From the NCBI GenBank assembly GCA_035513995.1, contig DATKBL010000117.1, forward strand, positions 1-9,668: a stretch of DNA of 9,668 bases, written 5' to 3'. This document shows positions 1-5,641 of this stretch, one piece after another. Positions within the stretch are counted from its first letter, which is position 1. Every line of letters starts with the position of its first letter. The DNA comes from DASUTW01 sp035513995 (GTDB taxonomy: Bacteria > Actinomycetota > UBA4738 > CALAEC01). The notes under the pieces were generated by a model. The model had not been told where the DNA came from. It saw nothing but the letters and a program-made list of their open reading frames with translations, and made no database searches. The position numbers were made by a program, and so were the translations under genes.

Positions 1-291
1 GCTTGTGAGCGACCACGTGGCGATCGCGAAACAGTTCACGACCACGGTCCACATGGCGGCGCGGCGCGAGGCGAACACCAGCAGTCCAGCGCCCACGAGA
101 ACCTGCGCCAGGCCCTCCACCAACGAGAGGCCACGCACCCCGGTCTGCTCGGGGACCGCCTCACCCAGGGCGATCTGGATGCAGCCGGCGGTGACAGAGC
201 CCAGGACGGCCAGCAACACCACCGGGCCGACGACCTGGCGACCCTCGCGGGCCTCGTCGGTCGTCTCGTCTGTTTCGAGGTCGTCGTCCAC
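1..291 (-). CDS. Partial membrane protein of unknown function (N-terminal 97 codons)
   Basis: The first 97 codons of a minus-strand gene that continues past the left edge of the window. The GTG at 291-289 is chosen because an in-frame TGA lies ten codons upstream with no other start codon between, and because a G-rich Shine-Dalgarno-like stretch (GGGGGTGAGG, 294-303) directly precedes it. The N-terminus is short and acidic (VDDDLETDETTDEAREG), followed by three hydrophobic stretches at about residues 19-40, 57-75 and 79-94. This points to an integral membrane protein with a cytoplasmic acidic head. No family motif is recognisable in the visible part. It is not obviously co-transcribed with glnII, since 331 bp containing several hairpins separate them. 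The reading frame itself is well supported by the hydrophobic pattern and ribosome binding site; the function is unknown. Confidence 0.72.
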   Translation of the reverse strand, partial: MDDDLETDETTDEAREGRQVVGPVVLLAVLGSVTAGCIQIALGEAVPEQTGVRGLSLVEGLAQVLVGAGLLVFASRRAAMWTVVVNCFAIATWSLTS

Positions 292-382
292 GGCCTCACC
301 CCCACGCGTGAGTTGGACGCGTCAAGCATGCCATCCAGGCGGCCCGGCTCGCGGGATGGCTCACCAGACCGAAAACGGGTTC

Positions 383-406
383 GGGGTCCGCCCGCAGGCG
401 GACCCC
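383..406 (-). terminator. Perfect 10-bp GC hairpin, terminator-like on the minus strand
   Basis: Inverted repeat GGGGTCCGCC (383-392) and GGCGGACCCC (397-406) around a four-base loop; one more pair (382/407) extends it to 11 bp. Read on the minus strand, downstream of glnII, the stem is followed by GAACCCGTTTTC, which has a short T-run eight bases after the stem. It could terminate glnII read-through transcripts before the membrane-protein gene. The delayed and short T-run keeps confidence moderate. Confidence 0.45.
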
Positions 407-481
407 GTTCTCCCGTAAGCATCAGCCCCGATGAAACGGAGGCGAGCCGATGGGCGAGCCGACCCAGTGAGCAGCTCGGTG

Positions 482-506
482 TCGAGCCCAGCATGGCTGG
501 GCTCGA
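482..506. repeat. Perfect 11-bp inverted repeat with 3-base loop
   Basis: TCGAGCCCAGC (482-492) is followed by ATG and then its exact reverse complement (496-506). No T-run follows on either strand. It is a stable hairpin or possible protein-binding dyad in the gap after glnII; its role is not evident. Confidence 0.5.
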
Positions 507-567
507 GCAATTCCCTTCACCACTGAGTTGTACCTATCCGCTCGGTCCTGAGGCCTGCTCCCACCCG

Positions 568-598
568 TCTCGCTCCCGTTTCCGGGAAGGAGGCGAGA
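568..598 (-). terminator. Hairpin just downstream of glnII, possible terminator
   Basis: Imperfect hairpin beginning 24 bases past the glnII stop. The outer stem is TCTCGC (568-573) with GCGAGA (593-598). The inner stem is CCCG (575-578) with CGGG (583-586) around a four-base loop, with unpaired bases on one side. There is no U-run after it, so classical Rho-independent termination is not demonstrated; actinobacterial terminators often lack U-tracts. Confidence 0.35.
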
Positions 599-622
599 TC
601 CTTGTTCGTGCCTCCCGGCAAC

Positions 623-1621
623 TCAGACCAGGGCGCTGCAGCACGTCTCGACGATGAGACGGGTCACCACGTACGGGTCCATGTTGGCGTTCGGGCGACG
701 ATCCTCGATGTAGCCCTTCTGGTCCTGCTCGACCTGCCAGGGGATGCGCACCGACGCACCGCGGTTCGAGACGCCGTAGCTGAACTCGGTCCACGGGGCG
801 GTCTCGTGCAGACCCGTGAGGCGACGCTCGACGCCGGGGCCGTAGTTCGTGATGTGCTCCTCGGACTTCGCGCCGAGCGCCTCGCAGGCCTTGATGATCG
901 GCTCGTACGACTCGCGCATGGCCTTGGTGGAGAAGTTGGTGTGGGCGCCGGCGCCGTTCCAGTCGCCCGGGATGGGCTTGGGGTCGAGGGTGGCGGCGAT
1001 GTCGTGGTCCTCACCGAGGCGGTAGAGCAGCCAGCGGGCCACCCACAGCTGGTCGGCCACCTCGAGCGGTCCGAGGGGCCCGACCTGGAACTCCCACTGC
1101 CCCATCATCACCTCGGCGTTGGTGCCCGATATGTGCAGGCCGGCCTCCATGCAGGCTGCGGTGTGTGCCTCGACGATGTCGCGGCCCCAGATCTCGTCGG
1201 CACCGACACCGCAGTAGTACGGACCCTGCGGCCCGGGGAATCCGCCCTTGGGCCAACCCAGCGGATGGCCGTCCTGCAGGAACGTGTACTCCTGCTCGAT
1301 GCCGAACAGCGGCTCTTGGTCGGCGTACTTCTCGGCAGCCGCCACACACGCTGCGCGGGTGTTGGTCTTGTGCGGGGTCATGTCGGTGTAGAGGACCTCG
1401 CACAGCACCAACTTGTCGCCGCCGCCACGGATCGGGTCGTCGCACACGAACACGGGCCGCAGCACGCAGTCGGACGCACTGCCGGGGGCCTGGTTGGTGC
1501 TCGAGCCGTCGAAGCCCCAGATACCCGGCTCTTCGCCGTCGGCGATGATCTTGGTCTTGGAGCGCAGCAGCGGGGTCGGCTCGGTGCCGTCACCCCAGAT
1601 GTACTCAGCGCGGTACGCCAC
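623..1621 (-). CDS. glnII: Glutamine synthetase type II (GSII)
   Basis: Glutamate-ammonia ligase of the eukaryote-like type II family: ATP-dependent condensation of glutamate and ammonium to glutamine in the cytoplasm. From the chosen GTG it is 332 residues, close to the usual bacterial GSII length. Visible hallmarks are AEYIW at residues 5-9, GFDGSSTNQAPGSASD (36-51), the metal and glutamate-binding FGIEQEYT (106-113), the ATP-region NGAGAHTNFST (222-232), NRGASVRIP (286-294) and EDRRPNANMDPY (306-317). The frame opens 19 codons earlier, but family proteins begin just before AEYIW and a purine-rich ribosome binding site sits five bases before the GTG at 1621. It is divergent from a GSI gene across 253 bp. 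GSII is sporadic in bacteria (known in Streptomyces, Frankia and rhizobia), where it is typically the nitrogen-regulated second enzyme. All key motifs appear intact. Confidence 0.96.
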   Translation of the reverse strand: MAYRAEYIWGDGTEPTPLLRSKTKIIADGEEPGIWGFDGSSTNQAPGSASDCVLRPVFVCDDPIRGGGDKLVLCEVLYTDMTPHKTNTRAACVAAAEKYADQEPLFGIEQEYTFLQDGHPLGWPKGGFPGPQGPYYCGVGADEIWGRDIVEAHTAACMEAGLHISGTNAEVMMGQWEFQVGPLGPLEVADQLWVARWLLYRLGEDHDIAATLDPKPIPGDWNGAGAHTNFSTKAMRESYEPIIKACEALGAKSEEHITNYGPGVERRLTGLHETAPWTEFSYGVSNRGASVRIPWQVEQDQKGYIEDRRPNANMDPYVVTRLIVETCCSALV

Positions 1622-1626
1622 GACTA

Positions 1627-1637
1627 CCTCTTCTCCT
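1627..1637 (-). promoter_or_regulatory. Ribosome binding site that sets the glnII start
   Basis: Read on the minus strand, AGGAGAAGAGG ends five bases before the GTG at 1621. It supports this internal start over the upstream ATG at 1678, which would add 19 residues absent from GSII proteins I can recall. Confidence 0.7.
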
Positions 1638-1730
1638 GTTCCGACCACGGTGTGCGTGGCCGCTCGTCCGGTTCCCAACTGCTGACCAGCCGCCGTGGCG
1701 GTGGGTCAGCGGTCACCTTTGCGGCACCCC

Positions 1731-1774
1731 GTTGCAGAACCGTTGCCCAAATGTGAACGCTCTGTGAACGGGCC
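1731..1774. promoter_or_regulatory. Four-unit 11-bp-period array, candidate OmpR-family (GlnR/PhoP-like) operator
   Basis: Four consecutive 11-bp units begin at 1731 (GTTGC), 1742 (GTTGC), 1753 (GTGAACG) and 1764 (GTGAACG). On the minus strand the last two read as GTTCAC direct repeats 11 bp apart. From established knowledge, Streptomyces PhoP boxes are 11-bp direct repeats with a GTTCAC-like core, and GlnR boxes alternate GTnAC and GAAAC half-sites with the same 11-bp step. Both regulators are known to act on glnA and glnII promoters there. The position between two glutamine synthetase genes fits such a site. The match is by eye; which regulator binds, if any, is inference. Confidence 0.5.
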
Positions 1775-1874
1775 CGAGATGTCACTCGCAGCCTCGCACA
1801 TCGGGGGAGTGTCGTGCCCGGCCGACGCCTCTCACTGGTGGGTCGAGCCGCCGCGGGTGGCAGGATGTGCGCTC

Positions 1875-3209
1875 ATGGAACGCCAGCAGGATTACGTGTT
1901 GCGCACGGTCGAAGAGCGGCGGGTGCGCCTCATCCGCCTCTGGTTCACCGATGTGCTGGGCCAGCTCAAATCGGTGGCCATCTCGCCGGCCGAGCTCGAG
2001 ACCGCCTTCGAGGAGGGTGTGCACTTCGACGGCTCGGCCATCGACGGGTTCAGCCGCGTGCAGGAGTCGGACGTACTCGCCAAGCCCGACCCCAACACGT
2101 TCGACCTGCTTCCGTGGGGCCGCACCGAAGAGGTCTCGGGCCGCATGTTCTGCGACATCCACGATCACTCGGGCCAGCCGTTCGAGGGGGATCCACGCCA
2201 GATCCTGCGCCGCAACCTCGAGGTGGCACGCGCGGCGGGCTTCACGTTCATGGTCGCGCCCGAGATGGAGTTCTTCTATTTCGCCAACGGCGACGGCGAC
2301 GCGCCACCCGAACCACTCGACTCGGGTTCGTACTTCGACCTGACGACCGCCGACGTGGCTTCCGATCTGCGACGCCGCACCATCCACACCCTCGAAGCGA
2401 TGAGCATCCCGGTCGAGTACTCGTTCCACGAGGACGCGCCAAGTCAGCACGAGATCGACCTGCGCTACACCGACGCGCTGACGATGGCCGACAACGTGAT
2501 GACCTACCGCCTCACCGTGAAGGAGGCGGCGCAGGAGTTCGGCGTGCACGCGACGTTCATGCCGAAGCCGGTGGCCGGCGTCAACGGCAGCGGGATGCAC
2601 ACGCATCAGTCGCTCTTCGAGGGCGACCGCAACACGTTCTTCGACGCCACCGACGAGTACCACCTGTCGAAGACCGCGAAGGGCTACATCGCGGGGATCC
2701 TCCGCCACGCGCCCGAGATCACGCTGGTGCTCAACCAGTGGGTGAACTCCTACAAGCGGCTCGTGCCCGGGTACGAAGCGCCGGTGTACATCTGCTGGGC
2801 CCGACGGAACCGCTCGGCTCTGGTGCGCGTGCCCATGTACAAGCCCGGGAAGGAGCGCGCGACCCGGATCGAGCTCCGCTCGCCCGACCCCGCCTGCAAC
2901 CCCTATCTCGCGTTCGCGGCGATGCTCGCCGCCGGGATCAAGGGGATCGAGGAGGAGTACGAGATTCCCCCGGAGGCCTCCAACAATATCTACGAGATGG
3001 GCGAGGACGAGCGGCGCGAGGCGGGGATCGAGCACCTGCCCGAGGATCTCCACGATGCGATCCGGGCGGCCGAGGGGTCCAGGCTCCTGGCGGAGACGCT
3101 TGGCGACCACGTGCACGAGTTCCTCATCCGGAACAAGCGCGAGGAGTGGGACGCCTACAAGCGGTACGTCACCCCGTATGAGCTCGAGCGCTACCTGCCA
3201 GTGCTCTAG
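1875..3209 (+). CDS. glnA: Glutamine synthetase type I, alpha-like (GlnA2-related)
   Basis: A 444-residue type I glutamine synthetase fold. Visible motifs: FDGSAIDGF (51-59) with the aspartate of the ammonium site, PEMEFF (129-134) with metal-binding glutamates, NGSGMHTHQS (237-246), NSYKRLVPGYEAP (291-303) with the flap glutamate, RNRSALVRVP (311-320) and RIELRSPDPACNPY (331-344). Length and lack of the 25-residue insert place it in the alpha class. R61 in GFSRVQESD matches the position of the Bacillus feedback-inhibition arginine. The N-terminus (MERQQDYVLRTVEER) resembles actinobacterial GlnA2, so the substrate might be glutamate plus ammonium or, as for some GlnA2 homologues, a polyamine. 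Y373 lies where beta-class enzymes are adenylylated, but the NNIYEMGEDE context differs from the usual NLYDLP. The ATG at 1875 has an AGGA nine bases upstream; an in-frame GTG at 1857 is an alternative. The 3' end overlaps the RTX gene. Confidence 0.95.
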   Translation: MERQQDYVLRTVEERRVRLIRLWFTDVLGQLKSVAISPAELETAFEEGVHFDGSAIDGFSRVQESDVLAKPDPNTFDLLPWGRTEEVSGRMFCDIHDHSGQPFEGDPRQILRRNLEVARAAGFTFMVAPEMEFFYFANGDGDAPPEPLDSGSYFDLTTADVASDLRRRTIHTLEAMSIPVEYSFHEDAPSQHEIDLRYTDALTMADNVMTYRLTVKEAAQEFGVHATFMPKPVAGVNGSGMHTHQSLFEGDRNTFFDATDEYHLSKTAKGYIAGILRHAPEITLVLNQWVNSYKRLVPGYEAPVYICWARRNRSALVRVPMYKPGKERATRIELRSPDPACNPYLAFAAMLAAGIKGIEEEYEIPPEASNNIYEMGEDERREAGIEHLPEDLHDAIRAAEGSRLLAETLGDHVHEFLIRNKREEWDAYKRYVTPYELERYLPVL

Positions 3210-5586
3210 CGGCCTCGGGGGGCGGCTGCTCTCGCTCGGTCTCGCAGTCGATGAAGGTGTCCTCGTCCGGTCCGCCCACGCAGACGTCGTCGCCAGGGCC
3301 ACCGTCGAGCCTGTCGGGGCCCGGGCCGCCGAAGAGCAGGTCGTCGCCGCCCCGGCCGAAGATCGCGTCGGCCCCGCCCAGGCCCCTCAGCGTGTTGTCT
3401 CCGTCGTCTCCCGAGATCGAGTCGTCGTGCCGGCTCCCGAACACGTTTTCGATCTCCATCAGCGTGTCGACGCTCCGGCCGTGCTCGGCGGTCCCCGCCT
3501 CGAGGTCCACGATCACCGCCTCGGAGGAGCGCACGTAGTCGGCGACGTCAACACCGTCGCCGCCGTCGAGCACGTCGTCGCCCTCCTCTCCGGCCAGGCG
3601 ATCGTTCCCCGAGGCACCGTCAAGGCGATCGTCGCCCCGGCCGCCGCGCAGAAGGTCGTCGCCGGGGCCGCCGCGAAGCACGTCGTTGCCGGCGTTCCCG
3701 ATCAGCACGTCGTTCCCGGGACCCCCCGCGAGGACGTTCGTGCCCCGGTCTCCGATGATGCGGTCGGCGAACGGACCGCCGATCACGTTCTCGATCCGGA
3801 CGAGTTCGTCGCCCGCCGCGACCCCTTGGGTGAACGCCGTGCCCGAGGCGAGATCGACGAGGACCGAGGCCCCGGCGGTCGCGTACGAAGCGGTGTCGCT
3901 CCCCGGCCCCCCGTCGAGGTCGTCGCCGCCGTCCTCATCGAGGAGGACGTCGTTCCCGTCGCCGCCCCGGAGCGTGTCGTCCCCCGCTCCTCCGCGGAGG
4001 ATGTCGTTGCCGCCCTCACCCTGCAGCGTGTCGTCCCCGCCGCCTCCGCGAAGGACGTCGTCACCGTCGCGGCCCACGAGCACGTTGGCGCCCGCGTCGC
4101 CGCGCAGGACGTCGGAGCGAGGACCGCCGATGACGTCTTCGATCTCCTCGAGCGTGTCGGCGCCACGGGACCCGTCCGACGGCGCCTCGTTCGCGGAGAG
4201 GTTCACCTCGACCCCGCGCTGGGCCCGCGAGTAGTCGGCCGTGTCGGTCCCCCTCCCGCCCTCGAGCGCGTCCTCGCCGATGCCCCCCTCGAGTGTGTCG
4301 TCGCCGGGGCCTCCTCCGACCCGGTCGTCGCCGGGCCCCCCGCGGATCACGTCGTTCCCTCTTCCCCCTTCGAGCAGGTCGTCGCCCGCATCCCCGAAGA
4401 GGCGGTCGGCGCCCCCGCCGCCGTGCAGGTCGTCGTCGCCGGGACCCCCCAGCAGGACGTTCGCGCGGCCGTCGCCGCGGAGGAGATCGTCGCCCAGCCC
4501 TCCGAGGACTCTCTCGACGTCGGTGACCGTGTCGGACCCGCCTGAGGCGTCGGTGGCCTCTCCCGACCCGAGATCCACGGTCACGCCTGTCGGCGCGAAC
4601 GAGTAGTCGGCGGTGTCCTGACCGGGGCCGCCGTCGAGCGTGTCGTCGCCGGGGCCGCCCACGAGGACGTCGTCGCCCTCGGCCCCCCGCAGCTCGTTGT
4701 CGGCCTCGTCCCCGATCAGGAGATCGTCGCCGGCGCCGGCGGCGATGCCCTCGATCTCCGACAGCGTGTCGTTCCCGCTCGCGCCGGTCGCGCGGCCCTC
4801 CGGAAGGACCACCTCGACGCGGGTCGTGGCCTCGCCGTAGTCGGCGACGTCGTGACCCTCGCCCCCCCAAAGCTCGTCGTCGCCCGGCCCGCCCCGCAGG
4901 ACGTCGTCGCCCGGCCCGCCGAGGAGCTCGTCGTCACCCTCCCCTCCCGCCAGGAGGAGGGGGCGCGTCGCCGCCGCCTCGCCCTCGGGACTGGCCGTGA
5001 TCCGGTCGTCGCCGCCCCCGCCGGCGATGCGGAGGCTCTCCACCCCCCGCATCGTCACGTCGACGTCGGGCGACGACTCCGCGGCGTTGAGGTTGACGCC
5101 CGCCACGCTCACCGCGATGCGGTCGGCTCCCTCTCCCCTCTGGATCGCCAGCGAATCCTCGCCGGCCCGGAGGTCGACGGTGATCTCGATCTCGGAGCTC
5201 CCGTCCCCCTCGTCGGAGAACCCCGGGGCGAACGCCCCGTTCGAGAGGTCGACGATCAGCGTCTGGCTCCCGTCGGCCCCCTCCACGATGATCGCCTCGA
5301 CGGTGCGCACGGTCGCCGCTCCGCAGGGCTCGCCGTTCACCTCGATCTCGCCGTTCTCACCGCGACCGAGGCGGGTCACCTCTCCATCTCCGCGGAGACG
5401 GACGTCGACGACACGGTCGGCGCTCATCGAGCACGAGGCGGGGACCGTGACCCCTGGAGGCTCGTCGCGCCGGGGCTCCAGCACGAGGGCGGCGACGCCC
5501 CCGGCCGCGACGACGACCAGCCCGACCAGGATCGCCCACCAGTTCCTCCGCGCCCACGCCTCCAACCCGGAGAACGGAGCAGGCAC
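3169..5586 (-). CDS. Membrane-anchored RTX (hemolysin-type calcium-binding repeat) protein
   Basis: An 805-residue, strongly acidic, glycine-rich protein. A signal-anchor-like transmembrane segment at about 17-37 follows RR (13-14) and has no clear cleavage site, suggesting the rest lies outside the membrane. Residues about 45-205 form a non-repeated beta-rich region with a possible C52-C88 disulfide. Residues about 212-780 are RTX nonapeptides of GGxGxDxLx type, including eight GGPGDD copies, which in this family bind calcium and fold into parallel beta-rolls. Five larger modules are marked by D(V/T)A(D/S)Y at 246, 324, 448, 564 and 680, each followed by a VxVDLxxGxA-like strand and DTLxEIExVxGG. 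The C-terminus has C769 and C781 in CVGG and DTFIDCE, a common ending of actinobacterial RTX proteins. No enzymatic domain or type I secretion genes are seen. The start is a GTG with no Shine-Dalgarno but a -10 hexamer six bases upstream. The last 13 residues are encoded antisense to glnA. A structural or adhesive envelope role is inference. Confidence 0.88.
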   Translation of the reverse strand: MPAPFSGLEAWARRNWWAILVGLVVVAAGGVAALVLEPRRDEPPGVTVPASCSMSADRVVDVRLRGDGEVTRLGRGENGEIEVNGEPCGAATVRTVEAIIVEGADGSQTLIVDLSNGAFAPGFSDEGDGSSEIEITVDLRAGEDSLAIQRGEGADRIAVSVAGVNLNAAESSPDVDVTMRGVESLRIAGGGGDDRITASPEGEAAATRPLLLAGGEGDDELLGGPGDDVLRGGPGDDELWGGEGHDVADYGEATTRVEVVLPEGRATGASGNDTLSEIEGIAAGAGDDLLIGDEADNELRGAEGDDVLVGGPGDDTLDGGPGQDTADYSFAPTGVTVDLGSGEATDASGGSDTVTDVERVLGGLGDDLLRGDGRANVLLGGPGDDDLHGGGGADRLFGDAGDDLLEGGRGNDVIRGGPGDDRVGGGPGDDTLEGGIGEDALEGGRGTDTADYSRAQRGVEVNLSANEAPSDGSRGADTLEEIEDVIGGPRSDVLRGDAGANVLVGRDGDDVLRGGGGDDTLQGEGGNDILRGGAGDDTLRGGDGNDVLLDEDGGDDLDGGPGSDTASYATAGASVLVDLASGTAFTQGVAAGDELVRIENVIGGPFADRIIGDRGTNVLAGGPGNDVLIGNAGNDVLRGGPGDDLLRGGRGDDRLDGASGNDRLAGEEGDDVLDGGDGVDVADYVRSSEAVIVDLEAGTAEHGRSVDTLMEIENVFGSRHDDSISGDDGDNTLRGLGGADAIFGRGGDDLLFGGPGPDRLDGGPGDDVCVGGPDEDTFIDCETEREQPPPEAARALAGSARAHTG
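3247..4953 (-). repeat. RTX-encoding repeat tract with five higher-order modules
   Basis: Coding DNA for residues about 212-780 of the RTX protein: degenerate 27-bp units encoding GGxGxDxLx, nested in five modules whose D(V/T)A(D/S)Y markers fall near 4851, 4617, 4245, 3897 and 3549. Marker spacing is 234, 372, 348 and 348 bp. The modules differ in how many nonapeptides they carry, consistent with duplication followed by gain or loss of single repeats. The tract is prone to misassembly in short-read data. Confidence 0.8.
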
Positions 5587-5592
5587 GATGCC

Positions 5593-5621
5593 AACCTACC
5601 GCCGGGCATCCGGCCCTACAA
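5593..5621 (-). promoter_or_regulatory. Candidate leaderless promoter of the RTX gene
   Basis: On the minus strand, a -35-like TTGTAG (5616-5621) and a -10-like TAGGTT (5593-5598) are separated by exactly 17 bp. The -10 ends six bases before the GTG start at 5586, so transcription would begin at or next to the start codon. No Shine-Dalgarno is visible, which fits a leaderless transcript. Confidence 0.5.
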
Positions 5622-5629
5622 GCAGGCCC

Positions 5630-5635
5630 TATGCT
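5630..5635 (+). promoter_or_regulatory. Candidate -10 element of a leaderless nadE promoter
   Basis: TATGCT matches TAnnnT and ends six bases before the nadE ATG at 5642, the usual spacing for leaderless actinobacterial genes. No ribosome binding site is visible between it and the ATG, and no good -35 was found. It overlaps the upstream side of the oppositely oriented RTX promoter. Confidence 0.5.
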
Positions 5636-5641
5636 GTGGCC

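Larger units (their letters stand above)
292..622. other. 331-bp intergenic region with three hairpins, no convincing gene
   Basis: The stretch lies between the glnII stop and the start of the partial membrane-protein gene. The frames open here show no protein-like composition and no recognisable motif. It carries three inverted repeats (about 568-598, 482-506 and 383-406), a short direct repeat of GCGAGCCGA around 442-460, and two ACGCGT hexamers at 304-309 and 317-322. A TTGACG lies on the minus strand about 30 bp before the membrane-protein start, but no matching -10 hexamer was found. It is most simply a glnII terminator region followed by the promoter region of the next gene. Confidence 0.6.

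Noticed and set aside
602..1756. Long plus-strand open frame (384 codons) with a GGAGGCGAG-like site before a TTG start
   Set aside because: It is exactly antisense to glnII, whose frame holds all family motifs. The translation is the Leu/Val/Arg/Gly-rich type expected from the mirror frame of GC-rich coding DNA.
1695..1874. Possible 60-residue N-terminal extension of glnA
   Set aside because: GSI-alpha proteins start close to MERQQDYVLR, and the extension would cover the divergent regulatory region and the 11-bp array.
1782..3302. Minus-strand open frame of 506 codons opposite glnA
   Set aside because: Shadow of GC-rich coding DNA with low-complexity Arg/Val/Gly composition and no motif; glnA on the plus strand is unambiguous.
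3055..4545. Plus-strand open frame of 496 codons opposite the RTX gene
   Set aside because: Repetitive Val-Val-Ala-Pro strings are the complement of the GGxGxD repeat codons; the RTX frame makes coherent calcium-binding repeats.
3247..4953. Regularly spaced repeats considered as a CRISPR array
   Set aside because: The 27-bp periodicity is in frame and encodes degenerate GGxGxDxLx nonapeptides; there are no identical repeats with unique spacers and no cas genes.
4997..5641. Possible N-terminal extension of nadE, whose frame is open far upstream
   Set aside because: The upstream segment is antisense to RTX codons and Ser/Pro/Arg-rich; NadE proteins begin at MRIALGQLN, and a -10 element sits just before that ATG.
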